Notes under the pieces: generated by a model
Told to the model about the DNA's origin: nothing
Databases searched by the model: none
Seen by the model: the letters and a program-made list of their open reading frames with translations, nothing else
Part shown: positions 18,509 to 27,803 of the stretch, in pieces
How the letters are laid out: each line of letters opens with the position of its first letter
Numbering within the stretch: position 1 is the stretch's first letter
Assembly (NCBI RefSeq): GCF_001186365.1
Contig: NZ_LDTZ01000023.1
Span: forward strand, 62,001 to 126,000
Direction: 5' to 3'
DNA length: 64,000 nucleotides
Source: Gordonia jacobaea
GTDB lineage: Bacteria > Actinomycetota > Actinomycetes > Mycobacteriales > Mycobacteriaceae
Made by a program: the position numbers and the translations under genes

Positions 18509-20398
18509 ATGGGATTCCTGATCGGCTTCTCCCCCTGGATCATCTACTGGATTCTGGTCGGCAACACCTCGTTTCGCGTCGCCGTGATCGTCGCCCTCTG
18601 CCTGGCCGTGCTTGCTGTCGCGGTGCAGCGGCTGCGTAAACAGCCCTGGCACACACTCGAGGCCGGTGCCGTCTTGGTTTTCGCGATGTTCACCGTCCTC
18701 GCATTCACCGTCAGCGACTCGTTTCTGGAGCGCTGGCTACAACCACTGGGCAACGCCGCGATCTTCCTCATCGCCCTCGTCGGCATGGTGATCGGTCGAC
18801 CCTTCGTCCGGGAGTACGCGCGTGCGTCGGTCACCGACGACGTCGCGCGGAGCGACGGGTTCCGCGTGATCACCTCTGCGATGACGTGGATGTGGATCGC
18901 GGTCTTCGGAGTGATGACCGTGGTGTCGCTGATCCCACCTCTCGTACAGGGCGACGCGACGATCCGCGACGGCGCGTCGACGTTGTCGATCGTCTGCTAC
19001 TGGGTGGTGCCCTTCACGCTGCTGGGTGTCGCCGGCACCGTGTCCGGGGTCTTCCCCGCGTGGTTCTCCTCGCATACCGACGCGATCGGCAAGCGACAGG
19101 TCGCGGCGCGTCCGGGTGATCCGGTCGCCCAGCCCGACGCTCCCGCTGACGTGCAGGATCCTCGCGTCGTCGTGCGCGCGCCGTCGACCAGCCGTCACGA
19201 CGAACCGTTCTCCATCGGCGTCGACGCCGCCGGCATACCCGACCTCACGGTGTCGGTGTCCGGCCAGGATCTCTTCGGCAGACTCTGGCGCTGGCAGGGC
19301 CGCCTGGCAGGGACAGGACAATCCGTCGACGACATCCTCTGGGCCATGGCATTCACCGGCGAACCCGACCGCGCCGACCTGTTCGTTCCTCCCGCAGAAC
19401 CATGGCAGCTCCGCATCGAGGCGAGCGGAGGTCAGCATCGCTCCGTCGTAACGCGACTCCGGTACGCGACAGCTCCCGGCGTCAGCGTCAGCGAGGTCGA
19501 CGTCGACGGCAGACCGGGCCTTCTCGCACTGCCCGCCGATGGCCACGCACGACGCGCCGTGGTCTGTTTCGGTGGTTCGGAGGGCGGGTACGACTCGCAG
19601 CGGGCGACGATCTGCGCACTGGCGTCGCGGGGTTTCGTCGCGCTTGCCTACAACTGGCTCGACGCCGACCCGGAAGCAGTTCCGGTGTCGGGCATTCCGC
19701 TCGAACGCTTCGCCACCGCGATCTCGTGGCTGTCGCGGCGGCCCGAGGTCGATTCGAGCGACGTTGCCGCACTGGGCATTTCCCGCGGGGCCGAAGGGGT
19801 TGCGGCCACCCTCGCACGCGAACCCGACCTTCCCGTCGGCGCCCTGGTCCTGTTGAGCCCGAGTTCGGTGACCTGGCAGGCGATCGGCGACGGCGGCGAG
19901 ATACCCGACACGTCGTCGTGGAGCTACCGCGGCCAACCGTGCCCATACGCGCCACTGCCGAGCGGGGTCCTCATGCCCCAATTGGTCAGCAACGCATGGC
20001 ATCTCTCGCGAGATGTCGCCCGCAGCAAGCCGACGTTGCTGCGGTTGGCCCCCGCATACAGTGCGGGGCTCGACACCATGTCACGCAAACGCCCACATAC
20101 CGATGCGCTCATCGCGTCGGAGAACATCGCCTGCCCGATCCTGTGCGTGAGCGGCTCCGACGATCACCTCTGGCCGTCGGAACAGATGGCTGATGCACTG
20201 CTCGGCAGGCGTCAGTCCCAGTCCGACACGCACATCCGCTACGACGGGGCGGGGCACCTGCTGCGTCCGGGTCTCTACCCTTCGCAGGTTCAGGTGGTCG
20301 GCGGCATCGACCTCGGTGGCCGGCCCCGCGAACACGGCATGGCCTGCCTCGCGCTGACGGACGAGATCACCGAATTCCTCGACGCCGCCTCGGCGTGA
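18509..20398 (+). CDS. Membrane protein fused to a BAAT/acyl-CoA-thioesterase-like alpha/beta hydrolase
   Basis: 629 residues from ATG 18509. The first roughly 190 residues hold five to six transmembrane helices (FLIGFSPWIIYWILVG, VAVIVALCLAVLAVAV, AIFLIALVGMVIG, WIAVFGVMTVVSLIPP, VVPFTLLGVAGTVSG). A short polar linker leads to an N-terminal beta-sandwich like that of acyl-CoA thioester hydrolases, then the BAAT C-terminal hydrolase: GISRGAEGV (nucleophile), VSGSDDHLWPSE (Asp) and GAGHLL (His). Soluble BAAT proteins are common; attachment to a multi-pass membrane domain is unusual. A TAAGAT -10 at 18451 would give a 46-nt leader. Confidence 0.75.
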   Translation: MGFLIGFSPWIIYWILVGNTSFRVAVIVALCLAVLAVAVQRLRKQPWHTLEAGAVLVFAMFTVLAFTVSDSFLERWLQPLGNAAIFLIALVGMVIGRPFVREYARASVTDDVARSDGFRVITSAMTWMWIAVFGVMTVVSLIPPLVQGDATIRDGASTLSIVCYWVVPFTLLGVAGTVSGVFPAWFSSHTDAIGKRQVAARPGDPVAQPDAPADVQDPRVVVRAPSTSRHDEPFSIGVDAAGIPDLTVSVSGQDLFGRLWRWQGRLAGTGQSVDDILWAMAFTGEPDRADLFVPPAEPWQLRIEASGGQHRSVVTRLRYATAPGVSVSEVDVDGRPGLLALPADGHARRAVVCFGGSEGGYDSQRATICALASRGFVALAYNWLDADPEAVPVSGIPLERFATAISWLSRRPEVDSSDVAALGISRGAEGVAATLAREPDLPVGALVLLSPSSVTWQAIGDGGEIPDTSSWSYRGQPCPYAPLPSGVLMPQLVSNAWHLSRDVARSKPTLLRLAPAYSAGLDTMSRKRPHTDALIASENIACPILCVSGSDDHLWPSEQMADALLGRRQSQSDTHIRYDGAGHLLRPGLYPSQVQVVGGIDLGGRPREHGMACLALTDEITEFLDAASA

Positions 20399-20423
20399 CC
20401 CCTACTGCCGATGTCCCGACTGC

Positions 20424-21455
20424 CTATGACTCGGTGGTCTTGGGTGTCCAGCCAAGCGCTGGTCCGAGATGGTGCGCCATGTCGGTGATGATCTGCTCGT
20501 AGTCTGCGGCGTCGAAGGTAAAGGGCAACGCGAATGCCACCTCGGTCGCTCTCTGAAAACCCTGGTGCGAGAACAGCTTCTCGGCCAGATCGGCAGACTT
20601 TCCGACGTAGTCCGGCGAGAACATCATGCCGCGCGGACCCTGCGGGCTCAGCGTCCGCTCGAAGCGCGACTGTGCGTACGCCTCGTACTTGCGTACCTGC
20701 TCGGGTGTCGCGGAGTCCGTCGGTATCACCACGAGCCCCTGCGACACGCGCGCCGACGACGGATCGGGATGGTTTGCCCGGTAGGCGTCGATGTGTTCGG
20801 CCTGAATTGTCGCAAAGTCGCGAGACGTCGTGCCCTCGATGCTGACCACCGAGGAGGTCAGGTAGTTCAGTCCGTGCTGCGCGGCCCACTTCGCCGATTC
20901 GAGTCCGCCGCCATACCAGACGCGCCCGGCCAGACCCGGTGACTGCGGCTGGACGCTTCGGGAGAAGGTCTCGATCCCGACGGTGCCCTCGAACTCACTG
21001 ACCGGTTCACCCCGCAGATGCGAGAGCAGCCGAAGCACCCGGTTCTTGGAGAAGTCCTCACGGTCGTAGGTGTCCGGATAGAGCGCAGTCTTGAAATCGT
21101 CGTATCTCATCGGAGTACCCACGGACACACCCGGATTGATACGACCACCGGACAGAAGATCGACCGTGGCGAGGTCTTCGGCGAGGCGGAACGGATTCTC
21201 GAGTCCGAGCGGTATCACCGCCGTACCGAGTTCGATCCGCGTCGTCCGCATCGATGCAGCCGCGAGCATCGCGACCGGCGACGAGATACCGTGCTGCAGA
21301 TGCCGGTCGCGCAGCCACACGCTGTCGAAGCCGAGCTCTTCGGCCGCCTCTATCGTGCGAAGCGTCTCGAGGTGCCCCTGCCTCGGGTCGGCTTCGTCGA
21401 ACCGACCAATGGTGAGGAACCCCATCTTCTGTAGCGATTGACCCTCGCGCGGCAT
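20424..21455 (-). CDS. LLM-class (luciferase-like) flavin or F420 oxidoreductase
   Basis: 343 residues from ATG 21455 (GGGAG 5 nt upstream). The bacterial luciferase-like TIM barrel shows FDSVWLRDRHLQ, IELGTAVIPLGLENPFRLAEDLATVDLLSGGR and VWYGGGLESAKWAAQHGLNYL. The order matches FMN- or F420-dependent monooxygenases/reductases. Cofactor choice cannot be settled by eye. It is convergent with the BAAT fusion gene and divergent from the secreted M19-like hydrolase. Confidence 0.85.
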   Translation of the reverse strand: MPREGQSLQKMGFLTIGRFDEADPRQGHLETLRTIEAAEELGFDSVWLRDRHLQHGISSPVAMLAAASMRTTRIELGTAVIPLGLENPFRLAEDLATVDLLSGGRINPGVSVGTPMRYDDFKTALYPDTYDREDFSKNRVLRLLSHLRGEPVSEFEGTVGIETFSRSVQPQSPGLAGRVWYGGGLESAKWAAQHGLNYLTSSVVSIEGTTSRDFATIQAEHIDAYRANHPDPSSARVSQGLVVIPTDSATPEQVRKYEAYAQSRFERTLSPQGPRGMMFSPDYVGKSADLAEKLFSHQGFQRATEVAFALPFTFDAADYEQIITDMAHHLGPALGWTPKTTES

Positions 21456-21620
21456 CACATCTCCCGTCGTGATTCTGCTCTCGTGTCAGTGATACTCCGT
21501 CCGTGCCCGCTGCGCGTCGCGGAGCGTCGTCGCAGGAAATGCACGTCGATGCGACGACGTGACCACGTTCGACTTTCGCTCACGGGTATCGAAAAGTCTG
21601 CGCGTACAAGCGCCCTCGGT

Positions 21621-21626
21621 TACCGT
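21621..21626 (+). promoter_or_regulatory. -10 box TACCGT of a leaderless promoter
   Basis: TACCGT is followed by 7 nt and ATG 21634. The context is identical to the 6410 site. Confidence 0.5.
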
Positions 21627-21633
21627 GCCGGGA

Positions 21634-23592
21634 ATGACCAGAACGGCGACGCATCGCCGACGCAACCGGGTTCGCGTCGCACCGACCGCCATGCTCCTCG
21701 CGTGCTGCCTCGCCGTCGGCGTCGTCACAATCCTTCTCCCTGCACCTGCGGGAGCGGTCACGGGCGACGTCTACGCTCTGGCGAACACCTGCGTTCAGAT
21801 CGCCGATCGAGGCGGCAAGAATGTGGGCGGGCAGTCGGGGCCGTTCACCGCCAAGGCCGCGGGCCTCGGCAGCTATCTCTTCTCCGGCAGGGACGGACGT
21901 CTCCTCACCGCGACTTCCGGAGCGCCGACACTCACGCCCGCCGTCAGTCCTCGCGCCCAGTGGAATGTGACAGGCAGCGGTCGCGACTTCACGCTGACAC
22001 CCGCCGTCGCAGGAAGTGGCCGACCTCGAGAAGTGCGCCTCACCCCGGCAACTGGATGTCGACCGTTTCCCGAACCCGAGATCGATGTGGCAGGCCCAGT
22101 CATGCGTGGCACGGATGCCCAAGGCAATCTTCGCGGCTTCGTCGACTCGCACGCGCATCTGCTCTCCGAGCAGTTTCTCGGCGGAGAACTGCACTGCGGC
22201 AAGCCTTTTGATCCGCTGGGTGTGACGGTTGCGTTGCGCGACTGCCCCGACCACGAGCCCGAGGGTATTCCCGCGGTGTCCGAGCAGGTGCTGTCGCGCC
22301 CCGGCCCGCACGCCACCGACGGCTGGCCGACGTTCTCTGGTTGGCCGAGGTGGGATTCGCTGACGCACGAGCAGACCTACTACCGCTGGATAGAACGTTC
22401 CTGGCGGTCGGGACTGCGCATGATCCAGAACTATTACGTGCAGAACCGCGTGCTGTGCGAGAAGTACTGGCGTGGTGATCAGCCGTGCAACGAAATGGAA
22501 TCGGTGCGCATCCAGCACAGGCTGCTGCGCCAGCTCGTCGACTACGTCGACGCCCAAAACGGCGGCCCCGGAAAGGGATTCCTGCGCATCGTGTCCTCGG
22601 CGGCAGACGCCCGTCGAGTCATCGCGGACGGCAAGGTGGCCGTGACGCTCGGCATCGAGATCTCCGAGCCGTTCGGCTGTCGCGAGGTCTCCGGTCGTTC
22701 ACTGTGCTCGCGCACCGATATCGACGCGGGACTCGACGAGCTGAAGTCGATGGGCATCCGCCAGGTGATCCTCACGCACAAGTTCGACAACGCGCTCGGC
22801 GGAACACGATTCGACCAGGGCGTCACCGGAACCGCGGTCAACACCGGCGAGCAGTTGTCCAACGGGCATCCGTGGCAGGTCGAGAAGTGCCAGACGGCCG
22901 AGAAGGACAACCCGGTTCTCGGCTACCCGCGCGGGCAGCAGTGCAACGTTCGCGGACTGACGGCGCTGGGCGCGTACGCGGTCAACGGGCTCGTCGACCG
23001 CAACATGGCCATCGACATCGACCACTTCAGTGCCAAATCGGCCGAAGCCGTCCTCGACATCATCTCCAGACGCCACTATCCAGGAGTGATCTCGTCGCAC
23101 ACGTGGACCGATCCGCGCAACTATGGCCGCATTCTCTCCGCCGGCGGCATCGTCGGATTGTTTGCGACACCTGCCGAGGGCAAACCGGGTGAGAAGGGGC
23201 GACACGGCGATCTACCGCCCGACTACCTCTCCGCGTGGCGGGTGCTGCGCGAACAGCGCAGTCCCGACTACTTCTTCGGCGTCGGCTTCGGCCCTGACAT
23301 GGGTGGTCTCGGCGCCCAGGCACACCCGCGACCGTCAGCAAGTCGCAACCCCGTGCGGTATCCGTTCCGCGGAGCCGACGGGGTCACCGAGATCAGCAGG
23401 CAGGTCTCAGGAAAACGCGTCTTCGACGTGAACGTCGACGGCACAGCGCATTACGGACTCCTGCCGGACTGGATCGAGAGCCTTCGCGTGCAGGCGGGAC
23501 CGGTCGAGGGTCCGCGCGTCGTCGGCGACCTGTTCGCCGCCGCCGAGGCGTACACGCGGATGTGGGAACGGGTCGAGGCATACCGTGGCTGA
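21634..23592 (+). CDS. Secreted M19/amidohydrolase-like metal-dependent hydrolase
   Basis: 652 residues. A signal peptide with a basic start and a hydrophobic core (AMLLACCLAVGVVTILLPA) ends near PAGA-VTG. After a small N-terminal beta domain (about residues 35-130) comes a TIM-barrel hydrolase. FVDSHAHLLSEQ gives the HxH metal site, VTLGIEISEPFGC the acidic ligand, and HKFDNALGG, DIDHFSAKSAEAV and ISSHTWTDPRN the later ligands. This resembles renal-dipeptidase-type (M19) enzymes, though it is larger. The start overlaps a leaderless promoter. Its stop overlaps the next gene, an importer, which suggests release and uptake of a product. Confidence 0.75.
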   Translation: MTRTATHRRRNRVRVAPTAMLLACCLAVGVVTILLPAPAGAVTGDVYALANTCVQIADRGGKNVGGQSGPFTAKAAGLGSYLFSGRDGRLLTATSGAPTLTPAVSPRAQWNVTGSGRDFTLTPAVAGSGRPREVRLTPATGCRPFPEPEIDVAGPVMRGTDAQGNLRGFVDSHAHLLSEQFLGGELHCGKPFDPLGVTVALRDCPDHEPEGIPAVSEQVLSRPGPHATDGWPTFSGWPRWDSLTHEQTYYRWIERSWRSGLRMIQNYYVQNRVLCEKYWRGDQPCNEMESVRIQHRLLRQLVDYVDAQNGGPGKGFLRIVSSAADARRVIADGKVAVTLGIEISEPFGCREVSGRSLCSRTDIDAGLDELKSMGIRQVILTHKFDNALGGTRFDQGVTGTAVNTGEQLSNGHPWQVEKCQTAEKDNPVLGYPRGQQCNVRGLTALGAYAVNGLVDRNMAIDIDHFSAKSAEAVLDIISRRHYPGVISSHTWTDPRNYGRILSAGGIVGLFATPAEGKPGEKGRHGDLPPDYLSAWRVLREQRSPDYFFGVGFGPDMGGLGAQAHPRPSASRNPVRYPFRGADGVTEISRQVSGKRVFDVNVDGTAHYGLLPDWIESLRVQAGPVEGPRVVGDLFAAAEAYTRMWERVEAYRG

Positions 23593-24973
23593 CCGGACAG
23601 CGGCACCCGCAGACGTGCTCGGACGTCGGACACTGCTGTCGTACGCCGCGGGCAGTGTCGGCACGGGCGGTTTCGGCACGCTTCCCGGATTGGTACTGGC
23701 GTACTACCTGACCGACACCCTTGCGGTGGCGGCGACGGTTGCCTCGGTGGTCGTGGTCGCACCGAAGATCATCGACGTCGTCGTGAACCCGATCATCGGT
23801 GCCCGCTCGGACGCACGTGCCGCCCGCACCGGAAGCCGACGCTCCTTCATGCTGTTCGGGGCGCTGGCGCTCGTCCCGCTGTTCGTGCTCACGTTCCTCG
23901 TCCCACCGAGCGCGTCCCCCGCGCTGGCCGCGGCCTGGGTGTTCGTATTCTTCACGTTGACGGCTATCGCCTACGGCTTCTTCCAGGTGCCCTACGTCGC
24001 GTTACCCGCAGAGATCACGCACGACTACCACCAACGAACGCGCCTGATCACCACACGAATCGCGGTACTCGCGCTCGCCGTCTTGCTGGTCGGCGCGGGC
24101 GGTCCGGCCATCCGCGACGCTGCGGGCGGCGGCCATGTGGGCTACGCGGTCATGGCCGTCGTGGCAGCCCTGGTCCTCTGCGCCGGCATGCTCATTGCGA
24201 CGTTCGGCGCAGCACCCCGATCCACTCCAGCGCCACTAGCGGCCGAACCTCCCAGAACCCGCCTGCGCGACGGAGTCGCCGCACTGGCCCAGGTGCGCAG
24301 CTTCCGACTTCTCGTCGCGCTCTTCGTGATTCAGGCACTGGCGAGCGCCGTCATGCTCGGTGGCGCGCAGTACGTAGCGACGTACCTCCTCGGCGACAAG
24401 TCCGCCCTGACGTACATGTTCGTCGCGCTGGTCGGACCCGCACTGATCGTGATGCCACTCTGGTATCGACTCGGACACCGATTCGGGAAGGTGGCCGGAG
24501 TAGTCCTGGCGTCCGCGCTGTTCATCGCGGCAACGGCTTCGTTGGTGGTCGCAGCGTGGGCACCTGGTTGGTGGATGCTGGCGTCCGTGGCGGTCGCAGG
24601 CGTCGGATATGCGGGGATGCAGGCATTCCCGCTCGCGATGCTGCCCGACATCATCGAATCGGATCGCCGCACCACCGGCCATGACAGGGGTGGCGCCATG
24701 TCCGGAGTGTGGACCGCCTGTGAGACGGTTGGCCTTGCTCTGGGACCTGGCGTGTTCCTTCTGATTCTCGCGATCGGAGGGTTCGTGTCGTCGAGCGGCG
24801 ATACCACAGTCGGACAACCGGATTCGGCGCTCACAGCGATCGCGCTCGCCTTCTCACTGGTCCCCGCGTTACTCGTCGCGTTCAGCCTCCTTTTCCTCCG
24901 CGGATACCGCGACGACGGCGGCGTCGACTCTCCATCCGCGCGCCCCGGCACGACAAGGCACCCCGCGCAGTGA
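23585..24973 (+). CDS. MFS transporter, GPH (MelB-like) family
   Basis: 462 residues from GTG 23585, overlapping the previous stop by 8 nt. About twelve hydrophobic helices are visible. The GPH-type signature is in VVAPKIIDVVVNPIIGARSD (cytoplasmic loop 2-3) and YGFFQVPYVALPAEI. The N-terminal SYAAGSVGTGGFGTLPGL is typical of MFS_2 sugar/cation symporters. The translational overlap with the secreted hydrolase gene and the following PLP enzyme genes implies it carries that pathway's substrate. The substrate is unknown. Confidence 0.82.
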   Translation: MADRTAAPADVLGRRTLLSYAAGSVGTGGFGTLPGLVLAYYLTDTLAVAATVASVVVVAPKIIDVVVNPIIGARSDARAARTGSRRSFMLFGALALVPLFVLTFLVPPSASPALAAAWVFVFFTLTAIAYGFFQVPYVALPAEITHDYHQRTRLITTRIAVLALAVLLVGAGGPAIRDAAGGGHVGYAVMAVVAALVLCAGMLIATFGAAPRSTPAPLAAEPPRTRLRDGVAALAQVRSFRLLVALFVIQALASAVMLGGAQYVATYLLGDKSALTYMFVALVGPALIVMPLWYRLGHRFGKVAGVVLASALFIAATASLVVAAWAPGWWMLASVAVAGVGYAGMQAFPLAMLPDIIESDRRTTGHDRGGAMSGVWTACETVGLALGPGVFLLILAIGGFVSSSGDTTVGQPDSALTAIALAFSLVPALLVAFSLLFLRGYRDDGGVDSPSARPGTTRHPAQ

Positions 24974-24986
24974 CCCGAAAGGACCG

Positions 24987-26519
24987 ATGTCGATGACCTC
25001 TCCCGGCCCCGACGCAGCCGACCCGACACAACCACTAGCTCATGAACCAGACCTGAAGGAGCGAGCCGACGCGGCTCTGCGGGAGCTGGCTGGGTATCGG
25101 TCGACGGACGCGCCGACGCATGGCGGACGCGTGCTGTCGTACGTCTACGATTCCGGGCTCGAGGTGCTCGACGAAGTCGCGGCGTCGGCAGCACGACTGG
25201 TGCAGTCGGTCAACGGACTCGACCCGACCGTCTTCGGTTCCGTGGCAGCAATGGAACGCGATCTGATCGAGTTCGGCCGCACAACTTTTCATGGTCCGGA
25301 CGCCGTCGGGTCGGTCACCTCTGGTGGCACCGAGAGCTGCCTGCTCGCCGTGAAGGCTGCCCGCGATCGCGCAGGCGCCGGACCCGGGCAGTCGTCGATG
25401 GTCCTACCGACGACCGCACACGCGGCGTTCCTCAAGGCCGCTGAATTGTTCGGTGTCGAGGCGATCCGGGTACCCGTGCCGACGGCATCGACCGCGGTGC
25501 GCGCCAACGACATCGCCGATGCCATTCGAGACGACACGATCCTCGTCGTGGCCTCGGCACCCAACTACCCGACGGGAGTGCTCGATCCGATTGCCGAGAT
25601 CGCCGAGATCACCCGGTCGCGCGACCTCGCCTTCCACGTCGACGCCTGCCTCGGCGGTTTCGCATTGGCGTGGTGGGATGGCCTGCCTCCCTGGGATTTT
25701 CGAGTAGACGGCGTCACCAGCCTCTCCGCCGACCTGCACAAGTACGGCTACGCACCAAAGGGCTCGTCGCTCCTGCTGCACCGCGACCGCGACCGACACC
25801 GCGCCCAGTTCTTCTCCATCACCGACTGGCCCGGCTACCCGATCGTCAATCCGACGCTGCTCGGCTCCCGCTCCGCTGCGGGACTCGCGTCGGCATGGGC
25901 GGTCAGCCGAACGCTGGGTGCCGACGGGTACGCCGCATTGACGGGACGAATCCGACACGCCTTCGATGCCGTTGTCACAGCCATCGACGGGATCGACGGG
26001 CTACGCGTCGTCGGCGCGCCGTCGGGACCGGTGCTCGCCGTACGCACCGACCCCGAGGCGTCCGAACCCGTCGACACCCACCTGTGGGGCTCTGCGGTGT
26101 CTGCCCGCGGATTCGCATTGCAGGCTCAGCCCGCGTTCACGCAGCCGGACGGCACAGTGCTGCCTGCCACCACACACCTGACGATCACACCGGTCACCGA
26201 TTCGGTCGTCGACGAACTCGTCGAGGTTCTCTCGCTCGCGGCCGAGGAGGTCCGCGGCGCCCCCTCTCGGCTGGCACCCGAGGCCCTACGTGAACTGGCC
26301 GGAGCATTCGACAGTGGAGCCGTCACTCTCGACCAGGCGCTCGCGTTGCCCAGTGCTGCAGCGGAGGAGGTTCTGATTGCCGCCGGGATCGACCCACATC
26401 GGCATGGTGGGGCGTCGGACCTGGACATGCCTGCGATCATCGCCGCCGTCGAATCGTTGCCACGCCCCGTCACCGCCCGCCTGCTCGCCGAGTTCCTCGC
26501 CGCCTACTGCAGCCCGTAG
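24987..26519 (+). CDS. PLP-dependent decarboxylase/lyase, sphingosine-1-phosphate-lyase-like
   Basis: 510 residues, AAAGGA upstream, start ATG 24987 (ATG 24993 also possible). It is a fold-type I PLP enzyme. VTSGGTESCLLAVKAARD at about 110 binds the cofactor phosphate, HVDACLGG at 217-224 gives the Asp (D219) and SADLHKYGYAPKGSS the PLP lysine K252. The length and motif set match bacterial S1P-lyase-like and glutamate-decarboxylase-like proteins. The C-terminal roughly 85 residues (from about 425) form a helical extension. It lies 13 nt after the transporter gene, within an apparent operon. Confidence 0.8.
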   Translation: MSMTSPGPDAADPTQPLAHEPDLKERADAALRELAGYRSTDAPTHGGRVLSYVYDSGLEVLDEVAASAARLVQSVNGLDPTVFGSVAAMERDLIEFGRTTFHGPDAVGSVTSGGTESCLLAVKAARDRAGAGPGQSSMVLPTTAHAAFLKAAELFGVEAIRVPVPTASTAVRANDIADAIRDDTILVVASAPNYPTGVLDPIAEIAEITRSRDLAFHVDACLGGFALAWWDGLPPWDFRVDGVTSLSADLHKYGYAPKGSSLLLHRDRDRHRAQFFSITDWPGYPIVNPTLLGSRSAAGLASAWAVSRTLGADGYAALTGRIRHAFDAVVTAIDGIDGLRVVGAPSGPVLAVRTDPEASEPVDTHLWGSAVSARGFALQAQPAFTQPDGTVLPATTHLTITPVTDSVVDELVEVLSLAAEEVRGAPSRLAPEALRELAGAFDSGAVTLDQALALPSAAAEEVLIAAGIDPHRHGGASDLDMPAIIAAVESLPRPVTARLLAEFLAAYCSP

Positions 26520-26520
26520 A

Positions 26521-26574
26521 TTGAGTCGGCTCGCCGACGGGACAACATTGAGTCGGCTCGCCGACAGTGACAAC
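26521..26574. repeat. Two tandem 27-bp units, each with a GTCGG-CTCG-CCGAC hairpin
   Basis: Units 26521-26547 and 26548-26574 share their first 18 bp exactly (TTGAGTCGGCTCGCCGAC) and end in similar GACAAC blocks. They fill the gap between the two PLP-enzyme genes, up to GTG 26575. They could act as a processing or regulatory site or be a simple duplication. Confidence 0.7.
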
Positions 26575-27660
26575 GTGGACAGCGTGACCATCTCCTCGCT
26601 CCACGACGACAACCACCGCTCCTTCGCCAGCGACAACTACGCGGGAATCCATCCCGACGTGTTCGCAGCGCTCGCAGCCGCCAACGGCGGACACCAGTCT
26701 CCGTATGGCGCAGACGAGTACACGCGCAGACTGCGCGACGTCGTTCGTGGTCACTTCGGCGATCGTGCCGAGGTCTACCCGCTCTTCAATGGCACGGGCG
26801 CGAACGTCGTCGCATTGTCGGCGCTTCTCCCGCGTTGGGGTGCTGTCATCGCACCTTCCAGCGCACACATCAACACCTCTGAAGGCGCTGCGCCCGAGCG
26901 CCTTTCGGGCATCAAGGTGATCGGCATGAGCACCGACGACGGCAAGCTCACACCCTCGCAGATCGAGGCAGGGGCGGCCGCGCTGGGCGACGAACAGCTC
27001 GCACAGCCCTTGGCGGTCAGCATCACACAGGTGACCGAACTCGGAACCCTGTACACGGCAGCAGAAATCGCCGACCTCAGTGAGACGGCACACCGATTCG
27101 GAATGGCAGTACATGTCGACGGGTCGCGGCTCTGGAACGCCGCCGCCGCTCTGCGACAACCGTTTCGGGAGTTCCTCACCGACGCCGGCGTCGACATCGT
27201 CAGCCTCGGCGGGACGAAGAACGGAACCATGGCGGCCGAGGCAGTCGTCGTGATCGAACCCGACCGCGCACCCGGCGTCGGATTCCTCCGAAAGTCGACC
27301 ACCCAACTGTCGAGCAAGATGCGGTTCACCTCCGCACAGTTACTCGCGCTGTTCGACGACGATCTCGGTCTCCGAAACGCCGCGCACGCCAACGCCCTGG
27401 CGACCCGGCTACGCGCCGAGCTGGAGAAGGGCATCGACGACGGCTCCCTGCCCGGGCTCACGTTGACCCAGAAGACGGAGTCCAACACCGTCTTCGCCCG
27501 ACTGCCCGTCGAGATCGCCGACCGCATCCGCGAACGCGTGCACTTCTACGACTGGGACCGAAGCGTCGGCGAGGTGCGCTGGATGACCGCGTGGGACACG
27601 ACCACCGACGACGTCGACCGTTTCGTCGACGCCATCCGTTGGGGATTCGCGACGAAGTAG
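26575..27660 (+). CDS. Threonine-aldolase-family PLP lyase
   Basis: 361 residues from GTG 26575 (GTG 26584 is an alternative; neither has a clear ribosome site). ASDNYAGIHPDV at residues 19-30 and FNGTGANVVAL at 71 are the family openings, HVDGSRLWNAA at 180 gives the Asp, and LGGTKNGTMAAE the PLP lysine K215. The family cleaves beta-hydroxy-alpha-amino acids such as L-threonine or L-allo-threonine to glycine and an aldehyde. It is the last gene of a plus-strand run with the secreted hydrolase, transporter and lyase-like protein. Confidence 0.85.
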   Translation: MDSVTISSLHDDNHRSFASDNYAGIHPDVFAALAAANGGHQSPYGADEYTRRLRDVVRGHFGDRAEVYPLFNGTGANVVALSALLPRWGAVIAPSSAHINTSEGAAPERLSGIKVIGMSTDDGKLTPSQIEAGAAALGDEQLAQPLAVSITQVTELGTLYTAAEIADLSETAHRFGMAVHVDGSRLWNAAAALRQPFREFLTDAGVDIVSLGGTKNGTMAAEAVVVIEPDRAPGVGFLRKSTTQLSSKMRFTSAQLLALFDDDLGLRNAAHANALATRLRAELEKGIDDGSLPGLTLTQKTESNTVFARLPVEIADRIRERVHFYDWDRSVGEVRWMTAWDTTTDDVDRFVDAIRWGFATK

Positions 27661-27694
27661 TCGCGCTCGCCGCAGCCCTGTCACACCTGAGTGC

Positions 27695-27721
27695 CGTCAC
27701 ATCTGTGCGCTGTCACTCGTC
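27695..27721 (+). promoter_or_regulatory. ECF41-type promoter (GTCACA-N16-CGTC) upstream of the sigma-factor gene
   Basis: CGTCACA at 27695-27701, 16 nt, then CGTC at 27718-27721, 83 nt before ATG 27804. This is one base from the published ECF41 consensus TGTCACA-N16-CGTC. Further TGTCAC copies lie at 27679 and 27711. Confidence 0.6.
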
Positions 27722-27803
27722 AACAAGGCGTGAGTCAACAACAAGACACTGCGGACCGGGACACAACGGACTGGGACAAGCCAACCGAAGACGAGGTGGT
27801 GAC

